The notes under the pieces: model-generated
Databases searched by the model: none
What the model was told of the DNA's origin: nothing
The model's input: only the letters and a program-made list of their open reading frames with translations
Program-made: the position numbers and the translations under genes
NCBI GenBank assembly: GCA_019054805.1
Contig: JAHQIY010000015.1
Span: 1,434,001-1,498,000, forward strand
Reading direction: 5' to 3'
Length of the DNA: 64,000 bases
Origin: Brachionus manjavacas
Taxonomy: Eukaryota > Rotifera > Eurotatoria > Ploima > Brachionidae
Shown here: one piece after another, positions 1 through 19,874 of the stretch
Numbering within the stretch: the stretch's first letter is position 1
Layout of the letters: each line of letters opens with the position of its first letter

Positions 1-2409
1 ACTTGAAGTTCATGATCATATGATAAAAAGTTAATAGATTAAAATCTAAATAAAATTGATGAAAAGATCTTTTTAAAAATACTTTTAAATTAACACAAAA
101 TTTTTATTAATTTTTATCAATTTTTAAATAATAATTTAGTATTTAAAAATTGATAAAAATATTTTTAATGATAATGATATTTTTTTTAAAATCAAAAATT
201 AAAAATTCTGATCTGAAATTTACATTTGATCAAAAACTTCAATTATAACATTTTTAATATCATTTTGTTAATGAAAATGAACCCAAATTAAAGCGGTGCT
301 GAGTCAAAAATTTTAAAGATCTAAGATGTTCAACTGTTGGTGACAAAATTGGGAAAAAAAGTTTTTAAAGTCAAAATTATATAAATTTTTTTTTTGTATT
401 GAACATTCCACAATACCGAATATACATTTAAATTAAATTAATAACTATACCGACCAGTATATTTAAGAATTAATGTCTTTATCATATCCATCCTGATTTC
501 GTAGGTACAAATCAAAACATAATATCTGATAGTCTGTTTTGAATAATTTAATTATTTTAATATTTGGCATTTATTCTAAGACTAGAAGCAAAAAAATAAA
601 GCTATAATAAAAGTGCTTTTTTACAAATCAAAAATTGAGTTATCAAATTACATTAAAATCTATCTAAAAACTTTTATGATAAAATTATTTATCTAACAAA
701 GAGAAAGAACTAACGCTAAATTATTAAAACATTTTAATTCTTTGTTTAAAAATAAACGTTTTTCTAAATAGTTTATGTAAAATATAAATCATTTATATTT
801 TACACAAACTTTTTAGAAAAACATTGACTATAAATATTATTTATTTTTAAGAGTTTTTAAACAATCTATTAAATTTAAAATGAAATAATGCTTAACTTAA
901 ATATTAAGAGAATTATTATGTGGCGAGTTTTTGACATTTTCTTAAGAATTTTGAGTCAAACAATCCAAAAAAAGTATTTATTTTTTGTCAAATAATTTAA
1001 CATAAATTAAAAAAGTTTTTATTTTTCGGAATGTTGAATATAAAGTAAAAATTTTCTTCGAATTATTAATAATAATTCGTTTGATTTAAATAAAATGCTG
1101 CTTTTTTTAACTTAAATTTTTTCAACTCGAGATGGAACTGGATTTTTTTTCTTAGAAGCACATGTCAAAATATCTAATTAAACACAATAGCTCTATTGAA
1201 TTTTTCATGTAAAAGATTTAATTAAAATCAATTTAATAATTGTAATAAATTTTTTTCTCAACAATTCAATTTTTAAAGAGATTATTTTGAAGATCTTTAT
1301 AAATTATAATCATTTGGTGGTTTTTCTCATTATTTAAAAAAAAATAATAATTTAATACACCTAAAAAGAGAATTGTAAATAGCTTGGTTAAACAAATTTT
1401 GATTAAACGATGATTTTTATCTGTAACAAATTTTTTTTATATCGGCTGTTACAAACTGCACAGAATTTTAGATGATAAATTCACTTTTTTTTCATCACTG
1501 GTCTTAATTCAAATTTTTTGTCACCAATAAAGTAAAAAATGCGCTCAGTTGATTAAGAATCATCCAATTTTTTCAAATAGATATTTTTTTTAATTAGATA
1601 AATTTCTATTGATTAAGTTGGGTTTTCTTCTCAATAGAGATAATTAAAAAAAAAATTTTATTTTTGGTATAAGATAAGATATTTTTTTTAAAAAACAGAG
1701 GTAATTTTTAATTTTTAATTAAATTTGAAATTTTGAAAAAAAAATTTAGTTTAAAATCAATCACTGTATTTGATTATTATTAAATAAATCCGATTATTTT
1801 TTGGACTTCTCTAACTCGAAATTCTCGATTTAAGAAAAATGTCGAACATAAATTTGTCTAACTAAATAATTTGTAAATGTTCTAGAAATTTTAATTAATA
1901 AAATATGAAATAAGCAAAATTTAAAAGATGACTTTTTCTTGATTTTGAGTGACCAACATAAATAACTTAAGTTCATAAATATTTATTCGATCAAAAATAA
2001 GTCAAGAATATGAACTAGATAACCGTGGTTTTGCTGACAAATTGGGGATATTTTTAGTTTTAGCATATCTGGCCTTTGTCAAAAAAGAATTAATTTTCAG
2101 GATAGAAAAAATCCAGGTGAAACTTAAATAATAACCCAGGCACTCATATTATTTAATCAATTTAAAACAGCTATTTAAGAGTTGTCTAAAAAAGGCAATT
2201 TTACTCTCATAATTTTAAATTTTGTTGACGTCTCAAACTAAATAAACTTAGTATTGCTCAGATCCTAAAAAATTTACATAATTTGAAATTTATTTTATTT
2301 AAAAATTTCATAATACTAATTGCAATTTTTCAGTAAAAAAAAATATATTAGAAAATATTTTTTAGTTGTTATCTAATTTTAAGAATTGATTTAAAATTTA
2401 AAATAAAAA
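1..2409. other. A+T-rich intergenic DNA, no gene seen
   Basis: No open frame with codon-like composition and no recognisable protein fragment, tRNA or long repeat was found in this stretch. It consists of A/T runs and short scattered inverted motifs. It lies upstream of the cytochrome P450 reductase gene and probably contains that gene's promoter in its last few hundred bases, but no specific element could be identified. Confidence 0.6.
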
Positions 2410-4688
2410 ATGCTAAATTTAAATATGATCGGTTATACGGATTTTCTAATGATTGGCGGAATAACAGCCATCGCTTTGTACTTCTGGAGTTCTTCAAAAT
2501 CAAAGCACCAACCTACCATGGTCGACCTAAAGAAACTCAAAGTCCTGCCATCCAAGTAATTACAATCAATTTATTTAACTGATAATTTAATAATTAGCTT
2601 TCTGTAAAAAAGCATTGAAGATAATGGCTCTGCCAATTCTGTGTCTGAAAAGGGCCTTATTGAAAAAATGAAAGCCTCTGGTAAAACTATAGTAATTTTT
2701 TTTGGTTCCCAAACCGGGACTGGAGAAGAATTCGCGCAGCGTCTTGCCAAAAATTGTCGTCTCTACGGCCTCAAGGCACTGGTCGTAGATCCCGAAGAGA
2801 TTGATTTAGTATGTTGGAAAATTTTAGCTTTAGTTTTTCTAAATTTTATCTAGGAAGAGCTAGCTAGACTTAATGAAATCCCGAATGCAATTGCTGTGTT
2901 CATTATGGCAACATATGGTGAAGGGGACCCGACCGACAATGCCCAAGAGTTGTTCGACTATTTGCAGCAAGGCGAATGGGACTTGAAGGGACTTAAATAT
3001 GGCGTTTTCGGCCTTGGAAACAAGACTTATGAGCATTATAACGAAATCGGAAAATACTTTGACAAGCGACTTGAAGAACTCAATGGAAGTCGTTTGATAG
3101 ACCTGGGTCTAGGTGATGATGATGCTAAGTAACAAGAAAAAAATAAAAAATAAATTTTTTCTTTATTCAATTTTGTTCAAGTATTGAAGAAGATTTTGTC
3201 ACTTGGATGGACAAATTTTGGCCGGTTGTATGCGATTTTTACGGCATATCAGCGTCTGAACAAGACATAAGGTAAACATTTTTATCTCTAGCTTTTATTT
3301 TGGTAAAGATAACACTTTCGAAAAAGCATGAGACAATATAAGCTTTTGAGTTTGGATGAGGTGGCGGCGGAGAAGATCTTTAAAGGTGAAGTTTACAGAT
3401 TAAATTCCTATGTGAAGCAAAAGCCGCCATATGACAGCAAAAATCCGTTCATGGCACCCATCTCAGTTAAATATAATTTGTTCAAAGGCACTGACAGAAA
3501 ATGTTTGCACATTGAGTTGGACATTACCGATTCTAGACTGAGATACGAGGCCGGTGATCATGTGGCCATCTACCCGGCCAATGACCCCCAGACTGTGAAC
3601 CGAATCGGTCAATTGCTAGATGTGGATCTTGACCAAACATTTTCGCTGATAAACATTGACGAGGACGCCTCTAAAAAACATCCTTTCCCCTGTCCGACCA
3701 CTTTCCGTACTGCCCTTACTTACTACTTGGACATAACTTCTTTGCCGACGACCCAGCTGATCAAGGAATTGGCCCAGTATGCGTCAGATGAAAGTGAGAA
3801 AAAAAATCTGCAACTAATGGCCTCCGCTAGTGACGAAGGCAAAGCTTTTTACAACACGTTTATTAGAGATGAGCACACAGATCTGGTAAGCTTGCTAGAA
3901 AAAATGCCTTCGCTGAAGCCGCCAATTGATCACGTGATGGAATTGCTGCCTAGGCTTCAGGCTCGCTATTACTCGATTTCATCATCGCCCAAAGTTCATC
4001 CGAATAGAATACACGTCACTTGTACTGTTGTTGAATATGAGACCAAAGATGGCAGAGTGTGCAAGGGTGTGACCACCAACTGGCTTTTAAACAAGCCAGT
4101 TGGTGAAGACTTGAAGCCAAGAGTTCCAATCTTTGTTCGAAAATCGCAATTTAGACTTCCATTCAAATTTCAAACATCTATTTTAATGATTGGACCTGGC
4201 ACTGGCCTGGCTCCGTTTAGGGGCTTTCTTCAGGAAAGGGACTATTATAAGAAAGAAGGCCGAATGGTCGGAAAGTCAATTTTGTATTATGGATGCAGAC
4301 GAAAACTAGAGGATTATTTGTACCAAGAGGAATTGGAACAGTATGAAACAAACGGAACTTTGACCAAGTTGAATGTTGCTTTTTCGCGCGATCAGCCCGA
4401 AAAAGTTTATGTGACTCATTTGCTTAAAAAAGATGCTAGCATGGTTTGGAGTATTTTAAAAGAGGGAGGTCATGTATATGTTTGTGGGTAAGTGCCCGAT
4501 TGAGGCTAGGATTTTGGAAAATTTTTTTATATTCTCCATTTAGAGATGCAAAAAATATGGCAAGGGACGTGCATGATATTTTAGTTGATATTTGTGACAA
4601 AGAAGGTGGCATGGGACGCACTCAGGCTCTTCAATATGTCAAAGATTTGGGCCAAAAATCGAGATATGTATTAGATGTTTGGAGTTAA
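2410..4688 (+). CDS. POR: NADPH-cytochrome P450 reductase
   Basis: Six exons: 2410-2555, 2613-2808, 2854-3128, 3182-3271, 3327-4487, 4544-4688; about 670 residues, the usual family length. The enzyme passes electrons from NADPH through FAD and FMN to microsomal P450s at the ER surface. Visible are an N-terminal membrane segment (around YTDFLMIGGITAIALYF), the FMN-binding flavodoxin loops (GSQTGTGEEFAQRL, ATYGEGDPTDNA, FGLGNKTYEHYN), the FAD motif RYYSISSSPK, the FAD/NADPH segment GVTTNWL, the NADPH loop GPGTGLAPFRGF, and the C-terminal VCGDAKNMARDV-like and YVLDVWS sequences, with the family's terminal Trp. All five introns are short and phases agree. The start is the first ATG before the membrane segment; a second Met follows five residues later. 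A polyadenylation-type AATAAA lies at 4727-4732. Confidence 0.96.
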
Positions 4689-6790
4689 ATTATTTTTTGA
4701 TAAGTTTCTTTTTATTATTTTATAACAATAAAATAGTTTTTTTTCATTTAAAAAAAATCAATCGAAGAGTTTTTTTTGATCCATCACGTTTTGAATCATT
4801 TTTTGCTTAAAATTTGTTGCATAAAACTACCTTTAAAATTTCCAGCTTTCGAGGTACATGTCTAGTTTTGACAAAGGCAATATTTCAAAAAAGATTATTT
4901 TAGTTTAAAATAATTTTGTTTATATTATTTCAGAGCAAAATGATGATAACGAAAAAAATTTAAATATTAAGATTGATCTATTTTGTTTGATAAAAATGTT
5001 TTGAAAATTTTGACACAAAAATGAATTGGTAGCGTTATTTTTTAGGAAACGATTGGTTTGAAGCTTTATATCATGATGAATGAACAATCATCACACTTGA
5101 ATTTAATTAAAATTTAATATAATTAATACCGAGAATTTTTATTAGCTTCAAGCAAACTGACAAGAAACTATGAAACCTTTTAAATAAATTTTAAATGCGT
5201 CTGTCTTTAAATTTTTATTTATTAAATTATTTGAATTTTTAAGAGTTAATTACCAAAATTAAACAATTTCAACAAAATTTATATTAATGATGTGTTTTTA
5301 TAAGTTATCTTGAAAGAAGAAAAAAAGAAGTACTTATGATTTTAGACATTTGATAAATATTAAGTTGAATTATTAAAATCATAGCGAAACATTTTATATG
5401 TCATCATCATCATATCATCTGATATCATTTAATATCATTTTTTTAAACTTTCCTCCTATCAGATGATATCAGCTTTTATCATTTGATAACAGATAATATC
5501 TGGTGAATTAAAATTTGAATTTCTAGTGTAAAAATATGTAAAAAATTCTTTTTTTAAAAATATCATCTGATATAATATGATATCTTGAAAAAAAGAAAAT
5601 TCATAATGATAGATATGAATAAAGAAATTTATTTGAGAAAGTTTTTAATTATTCTTAAGTCTCTGATCATGAACCGTAGTATTAGACATTAATTTTTTAT
5701 ATTTTTCTAAATTTCTAGCCTTTTTTTGACATGTTTGAAAATCTGTAATTTTATGTAATTTATTGTAAAATTACACTATTTTTTTTTAAATTATGCTAAA
5801 CAAAAAAGCTAGCTAATTATTTGGGTTTTTAGTCCTAAAAAATTTACTATATTTAGAAAATTTTTAATTACTCTATTATTTTGAAAGGTCAACACATGTT
5901 AAAAAAAAACAATTGAGTAATCAATCAGTTGTAAATTTTAATTAAATTAAATTTTTATTAAATTTTTTAATATCTAAATTAGAAACTTTTTACTCATATA
6001 ATGTTTATTATAACAATTTTTTTCATTTTTTTATCAAAAAATATTTTTTTTTATTAGATTAGAGATGATTTAGATTATTAACATTTTTTTATTTATAATA
6101 AAAGAAAAATAAATTAAATTAGATTATAATGAATATTTTATTTTATTTTGTATCAAAATGTGTGTTAGGTTTTATTTAAATTGTTATTGAAAAATATTAA
6201 TCCTCATTGAGAATAACGAGAAAATGTTTCTGAAGAGTTTAAACGAATTTTATTTAAAAAAAACACTCTGCTTAATATGATAAAAGAAATTATATAAAAA
6301 ACAAGAATATCCTGATATACGATATAAAAGGTTTAATCTCTATGGCAGTCGATCGACCATTGATGACCAAGGTTTTGAATTACAAGATTGTTAGAATCGC
6401 TTTCCAATGTGATAAAAAATGATTTTAATTTTATTTTTATTTTTATTTTTTGGTTTTAAAGTTATAACTTGCTTGCTTGCTAGTTTTGGAGGACATTCTG
6501 AGGCGATTTTTGAGAATAATTGGAACATTTTTGAATCATTGGAGTATGGAATGTTATTTTTTCAGAAATTATTTTTGTCTAATGATAATATTTTAACGAT
6601 GTTTGAAAACTTTTTTCATTGTATTTTAGTTAATATTTGATGAAAAATTTCTGAATAAATTTATGAAATTTTATTAGAACTTATTAATATAATAATTCCT
6701 AAAACTCTAATTATACAAAATTTATCTCATATTTATGTTCATGAGACCAAGCTTTCTTTTCAAGTTTTTCTTTAGTCTTATAAAGTGTAA
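4689..6790. other. Intergenic DNA with ATATCATCTGATATC inverted copies
   Basis: No gene was recognised. From about 5400 to 5580 the motif tatcatctgatatcat and its reverse complement tatcagatgatatca recur several times (for example near 5412-5430, 5457-5471 and 5560-5582), so this part can fold into hairpins. A 73-codon open frame at 6419-6640 is rich in Phe/Leu with no family resemblance and is probably chance. Confidence 0.5.
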
Positions 6791-6799
6791 ATTTAAATT

Positions 6800-7062
6800 T
6801 ATAGACAGCTTGCTAAGAACTGCTCAGTCAGAGACAACTTCTTTTCTAATCGAACAGTACCATTATGGAATAAATTGCCAGAAGAAATAAAAATTATTTC
6901 ATAATACAACTTCAACTAATTCGTAAAGAACAAATATGATAAATTTAATTCGTGTTAATTCTAAAAGAAATTTATCTGCCATAACTTGGTAAAATTTGTT
7001 TTCCAAGCTCCGCGAGCCATTAGGCTCGTTGCAGATTAATAATAATAATTAATAATAATAAT
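6800..7062 (+). mobile_element. 3' remnant of a LINE (non-LTR retrotransposon)
   Basis: A short frame at about 6806-6903 reads SVRDNFFSNRTVPLWNKLPE and then stops. This is the typical C-terminal tail after the reverse transcriptase of CR1/jockey-like LINEs. It is followed by a non-coding part with ccgcgagccattaggctcg near 7011-7029 (able to form a small hairpin) and a terminal run of TAA/TAAT triplets at 7037-7062, the usual simple-repeat 3' end of such elements. The same peptide pattern (FFSNRVVPHWNRLPENV) occurs in the better preserved copy near 51.7 kb. The 5' part of the element is absent and the copy is dead. Confidence 0.75.
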
Positions 7063-7145
7063 ATGGATTTAATTCAAAGAGATGATTGATTAAAATAATT
7101 CGTTAAAAAATAAAATTTATTATTTACTTTAAATAAAAAAATATA

Positions 7146-8907
7146 TCAAAACCAAGATTGGGAAGTGAAAATGGTTTCATAAAATTTGTCCATATGAAAA
7201 CCCATTTTGATAAGCTGGTCGCATTTTTCGTACAACTTAAACTGTAGCAACAGGTTGATTCTTTCGAATTTGGGCAGCATGTTAACAAGCTGCTCACTTG
7301 ATTCATTTTCATTTCGTCTCAAATACATGTATTTGCTTAGTGCATTAAAGAGCTCTAAATTACAGTCAAATTTCTCTCCAAATCCAACTAAACCTTTGCA
7401 AGCTTTAAATATATAATTAATTTATTTAAGTATTAAAATAAAAATAAAAATAAAAAAAATTTGATTATTATATTTACTTGTTGAAAATGCCAAAACTGCT
7501 GAAAATAGTGCAAATTCTTTGCTATCTAGTTTTAACTCTCTAACCATATCGACCAGCGGTTTGTAAAAGAGCAAAATTTTGTCAAATACCGGAAAATATT
7601 TTATTATCTGATCATAAGTAGCACTGTCACAATCAAAATAGTTTATGTTGGTGTTCAAGTTTGCTTGAGTCTCGGTTTGTTCTCGTTTTTGCTGCAATCG
7701 AATGAGCTGAATTAGACGAAGTGGGTGGACCGAATTGACAAGCAATATTTTTTGGTCTTCTATTGAGAATCGTTCTAAAACTAAAATAAAAAATCAAAAA
7801 AATATTTTTAAATTTTTTTAAATTTACATGAAATGTTTGATATGAAACTGATGCATTTTTCGGTGTGAATTCGGACTAGTTCTAGCGCAAGCTCATGTTC
7901 TTGATTCAAAATTTTATTTGGAACTGTTTGAATATTCTAAAAAAGAATATTTTAATATTTAAATAAAAATTAAGTTGTGATATAAATACCTCTAATACTT
8001 GATAAGATTGATAGACTTTTTTGATCAAATTTTTAGTATTTTCATCTAATAAATTTTCGATGTCAGTTTTTGCGTCTAAATCACTGGTCCTTTGGCTATT
8101 TACATTTTGCGGATAAACTAAACTGGGATTGAAATTGTTTATGTATTCTTGGTTATTGGACCCGTCAGAAGACGCGTTATCCATTATGGACTTTATTTTC
8201 TGTTTAAATAAATTCGATTGTCTGCCAATTTTGCAATCTTTGAAAAAAAATTAATTATTTTAAAATTTTTTAAATTGTTTAACATACTTTTGAGATCCAT
8301 TCCAGCAGTCACACATTTATTATAGCGACACGATCTACACGCATTTCGGGACTTGTAGCTAATTTCACAATTTCCGTCGCCAGTGCACACAAATTTGTGT
8401 CCTTCTTTGACATTTCTTCGGAAAAAACCCTTTAAAAAATTATAATATAACTTTTTATTAAAAATATTAAAAAGTAAAAAAATTTCAATTACTTTACAGC
8501 CTTCACAGGTGATGGCTCCAAAATGAAGACCGGACGATGCATCTCCACACACACTACACGGAATTTCTTTGAAAGGAACAATGTCATTAACAACTTTTTC
8601 TAAATAAATTTTTTTTTTTAAATAAGCTTTAAATGAGTCTAAAGTAATTAATACCATTTTGCTTCATTCCAACTTGGAGACACTTTTTAAATCTACAAAA
8701 TGCACAGTTTGTCCGAGTGGATTTGGTGATCACACAGCTTGAGTTTGAACGGACACACTTGAACTCGAGATATTCACTTTTGGCATTGCGGAGAAAAAAT
8801 TTTTTGCAGGCTTCACAGGTAATTGTGCCGCAATGCCATCCAGCTGAATTGGTCTCTCCGCACACTCTACATGGTTCGGGTTTATTTTTGTCGCTCAAGA
8901 GACTCAT
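7146..8907 (-). CDS. Nuclear receptor with two DNA-binding domains (2DBD-NR)
   Basis: Seven exons on the minus strand: 8907-8655, 8599-8493, 8429-8288, 8237-7990, 7936-7828, 7780-7478, 7402-7146; about 472 residues with consistent phases. Two complete C4 zinc-finger domains follow each other. The first (residues about 10-80) has CRVCGETNSAGWHCGTITC and the P-box CEACKKFFLRN. The second (about 100-170) has CSVCGDASSGLHFGAITC, P-box CEGCKGFFRRN and the end CKIGRQSNLFKQKIKS. A linker and a divergent alpha-helical ligand-binding domain follow (FLERFSIEDQKILLVNSVHP onward), ending at Phe before TGA. This arrangement and the CEACKK/CEGCKG P-box pair are known from the 2DBD receptor group of flatworms, molluscs, Daphnia and other invertebrates. 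Ligand and targets are unknown. The start ATG lies 13 residues before the first finger; no longer N-terminus was found. Confidence 0.93.
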
Positions 8908-10144
<1,237 letters not shown>

Positions 10145-11365
10145 TGATTTTTATGCTACAATGTGAATATTAATTAAATTTTAATTTTTTTTTATTAAAC
10201 AACAAAAATTAATTTTCCAATTTTTTTCAAATCTCTCAATTCTAAATTTTATATTAATTCAAGATTTACGATTCTGAATTTAATATTTGAGAATGTTATT
10301 CCATTTATAAAATTCTCGTCTTCAAGTTTATTTGTAAACTTATAAAAATGAATTAAGTCACGTGGAATTCTTCTCTTGCTTAGGGATGATTATTTTTGTA
10401 TTCTTCAATCATAATTCAGTCTCTTGTGGTGTTTATTCCAGAGAGCCACTATTTTTCCATAATTCACCTAGAAATTTGGGTGAAATTAAAGAAAACTGGC
10501 GCAGAAAATTTGAATTACAATTTTAGAAATGGTGAAAATCTGATTGAACCAATGTCAAAAGCGGTAAATGGTAAAAAAATCTCTGCATATTTTTTAAGAT
10601 ATTAATTTAAGATCACCAGAAAATAGATAGAAATCAATAAGTTTCAAATAACGGGTGAAGACAAAGTTTCCGGACTGAGTTTGTGCTGTCACAACTTTCT
10701 CATCTTGAAAACAGATTTGAAATCCTTAGACTTTGTTTTAAGTACAAATTACTTAAAACAATAATTTTATTTACTTGGTGAAACTAAAAAAATAATCAAA
10801 TGGAAACGCCAATTAATAAAGTTTGGGAAGCTGTGTCTGCGAACGGAATCTCTGAGCAGTCAGAGGGTTGAAAGTGGCGATGAAATTAATCAGATCGTTT
10901 ACTGAAATGAATGTCTGAGCAAGAGACTGCTCCGCTTCATCAATAAGTATCATTCAGACAAAAAATTTTTACAGCCGAACTTTTTGGTTTCTAAAATTTT
11001 ATTTAAAAAACAAATGGTTGACAAAATAAAAATTATTTGAAAAAATCAGAAATAGATGTTTGTTTTGTATTGCATTTTCCAACTACAATATTTTCAATAT
11101 TAAATAAAAAATCAACGATGTTTGAATAATCTTCCTTTTTATTCAAAAAAAATATTTTAGATCGTTAATTTGATCAATTGCATCTTTTTAACTAATAGCT
11201 GATTTTTCTGATTTGGAAATTTTTTCGATATCTGAATCACTTTCAACATTGTCCTCTAAACCACTCAAACCATTTTTACCACAGCCGGTTACAATAAAAA
11301 TTATGAGAAAAACTACGCACTAGTTATCAAAATTAATGAACAAAACATCCCAATATACCCGTTCT
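10145..11365. other. Intergenic DNA with two short coding-like minus-strand fragments
   Basis: No complete gene is recognised. Two minus-strand pieces look less random than their surroundings. At 10953-10813 an ATG frame of 46 codons contains SLAQTFISVNDLINFIATFN and ends PKLY. At about 11330-11196 a frame beginning with a hydrophobic segment (FLIIFIVTGCG) passes into an acidic Ser/Asp/Lys tail (NVESDSDIEKISKSEKSAIS) and stops. Neither matches a family I know. They could be exons of an unannotated small gene or chance. Confidence 0.35.
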
Positions 11366-11905
11366 CAATTTTTTTAGGCATACAACTTGACCCTAAATTA
11401 AGTTTCATACCCCAACTAAGGCGCATTAGTAAAATCAAACGTCTAAAATTAAAAAAAATCACAGGGTTAAGGCTCTTAATTTTCAAATCTATGATCCGAT
11501 CAATTTTCGACTACAGCTTTGTGGTTTACCAAGTTGGGTTACCGAGTTTCAAATCAAGATTGCAAAAAATACAGAACTAAATACTTAGACACATAAAGTT
11601 GCTTCCACTCAAGACATCAATTTTACACATACACCAAAGCCTTAAAATTGACCAAGTTAAAGAAAGAATGAATAAACTTTTTATCAATTACTGTAAAAAA
11701 AAAACACTCCAAATTTTTTGATTAGAGATAATTATTATTTATTTATTTATTTTTTTTTATTTTTTTATTTTATTCGTTTTTTTACAACTCTTTCATTTGT
11801 AATTTTAATTATTTTATATTTAGTCTTTAAAGATTGCAGGCTGAAAAGAGGATCTAATGCCGCTCGGGGAGTTACTCTCCAAAATTATTCTTTTAATAAA
11901 TAAAT
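11366..11905 (+). mobile_element. LINE remnant: reverse transcriptase end plus 3' tail
   Basis: In one frame from about 11370 the sequence reads LGIQLDPKLSFIPQLRRI, then LLIFKSMIRSIFDYSFVVYQ and LPSFKSRLQKIQN before a stop, continuing with ILRHIKLLPLKTSILHIHQS. This is the thumb and C-terminal part of a LINE reverse transcriptase. After a T-rich stretch, a G+C-richer 3' end occurs near 11822-11880 (attgcaggctgaaaagagg), ending in an aataaataaata-type tail near 11895-11907. Stops within the frame show the copy is dead. The tail differs from the one at 7.0 kb, so more than one LINE lineage is present. Confidence 0.75.
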
Positions 11906-12316
11906 ACTATTAATAATTCTTATCAATTTATAATGAGTAAAGACAATTAGTTCATTGTTTTTATTTTATTATTAAAGTAGGAAAAACAATTTTTTGCTCG
12001 TTATCAGGAATTACTTGTTTGAAAAATATTTTCGATATATGAAGTTTTTTTTCTTAAAAAAATGATTAAGCGGTTTTTTAAAAACAGCTTTTTGAAGATT
12101 TTGGTCAATATTGAAAGGTTAAGCCTCCGAGGATGGCTGGGAAGCGAATTTTTTTATTTATGCCAAAAAATTTAAAATTTTTCCAGTTTTAAGATTAATT
12201 CAAGTTTTGATATCATCTTTGATGCTTAAAAATTTTAGAATTGAAAGAAAAAATTATTAATTAAATAATTATATTGCATAAAAATACACTGTTAACTATT
12301 TAAAAATGATTCACTA

Positions 12317-19874
<7,558 letters not shown>

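Noticed and set aside
6419..6640. 73-codon plus-strand frame with a hydrophobic start
   Set aside because: Phe/Leu-rich because of T runs, with no family signal and no splice partners.
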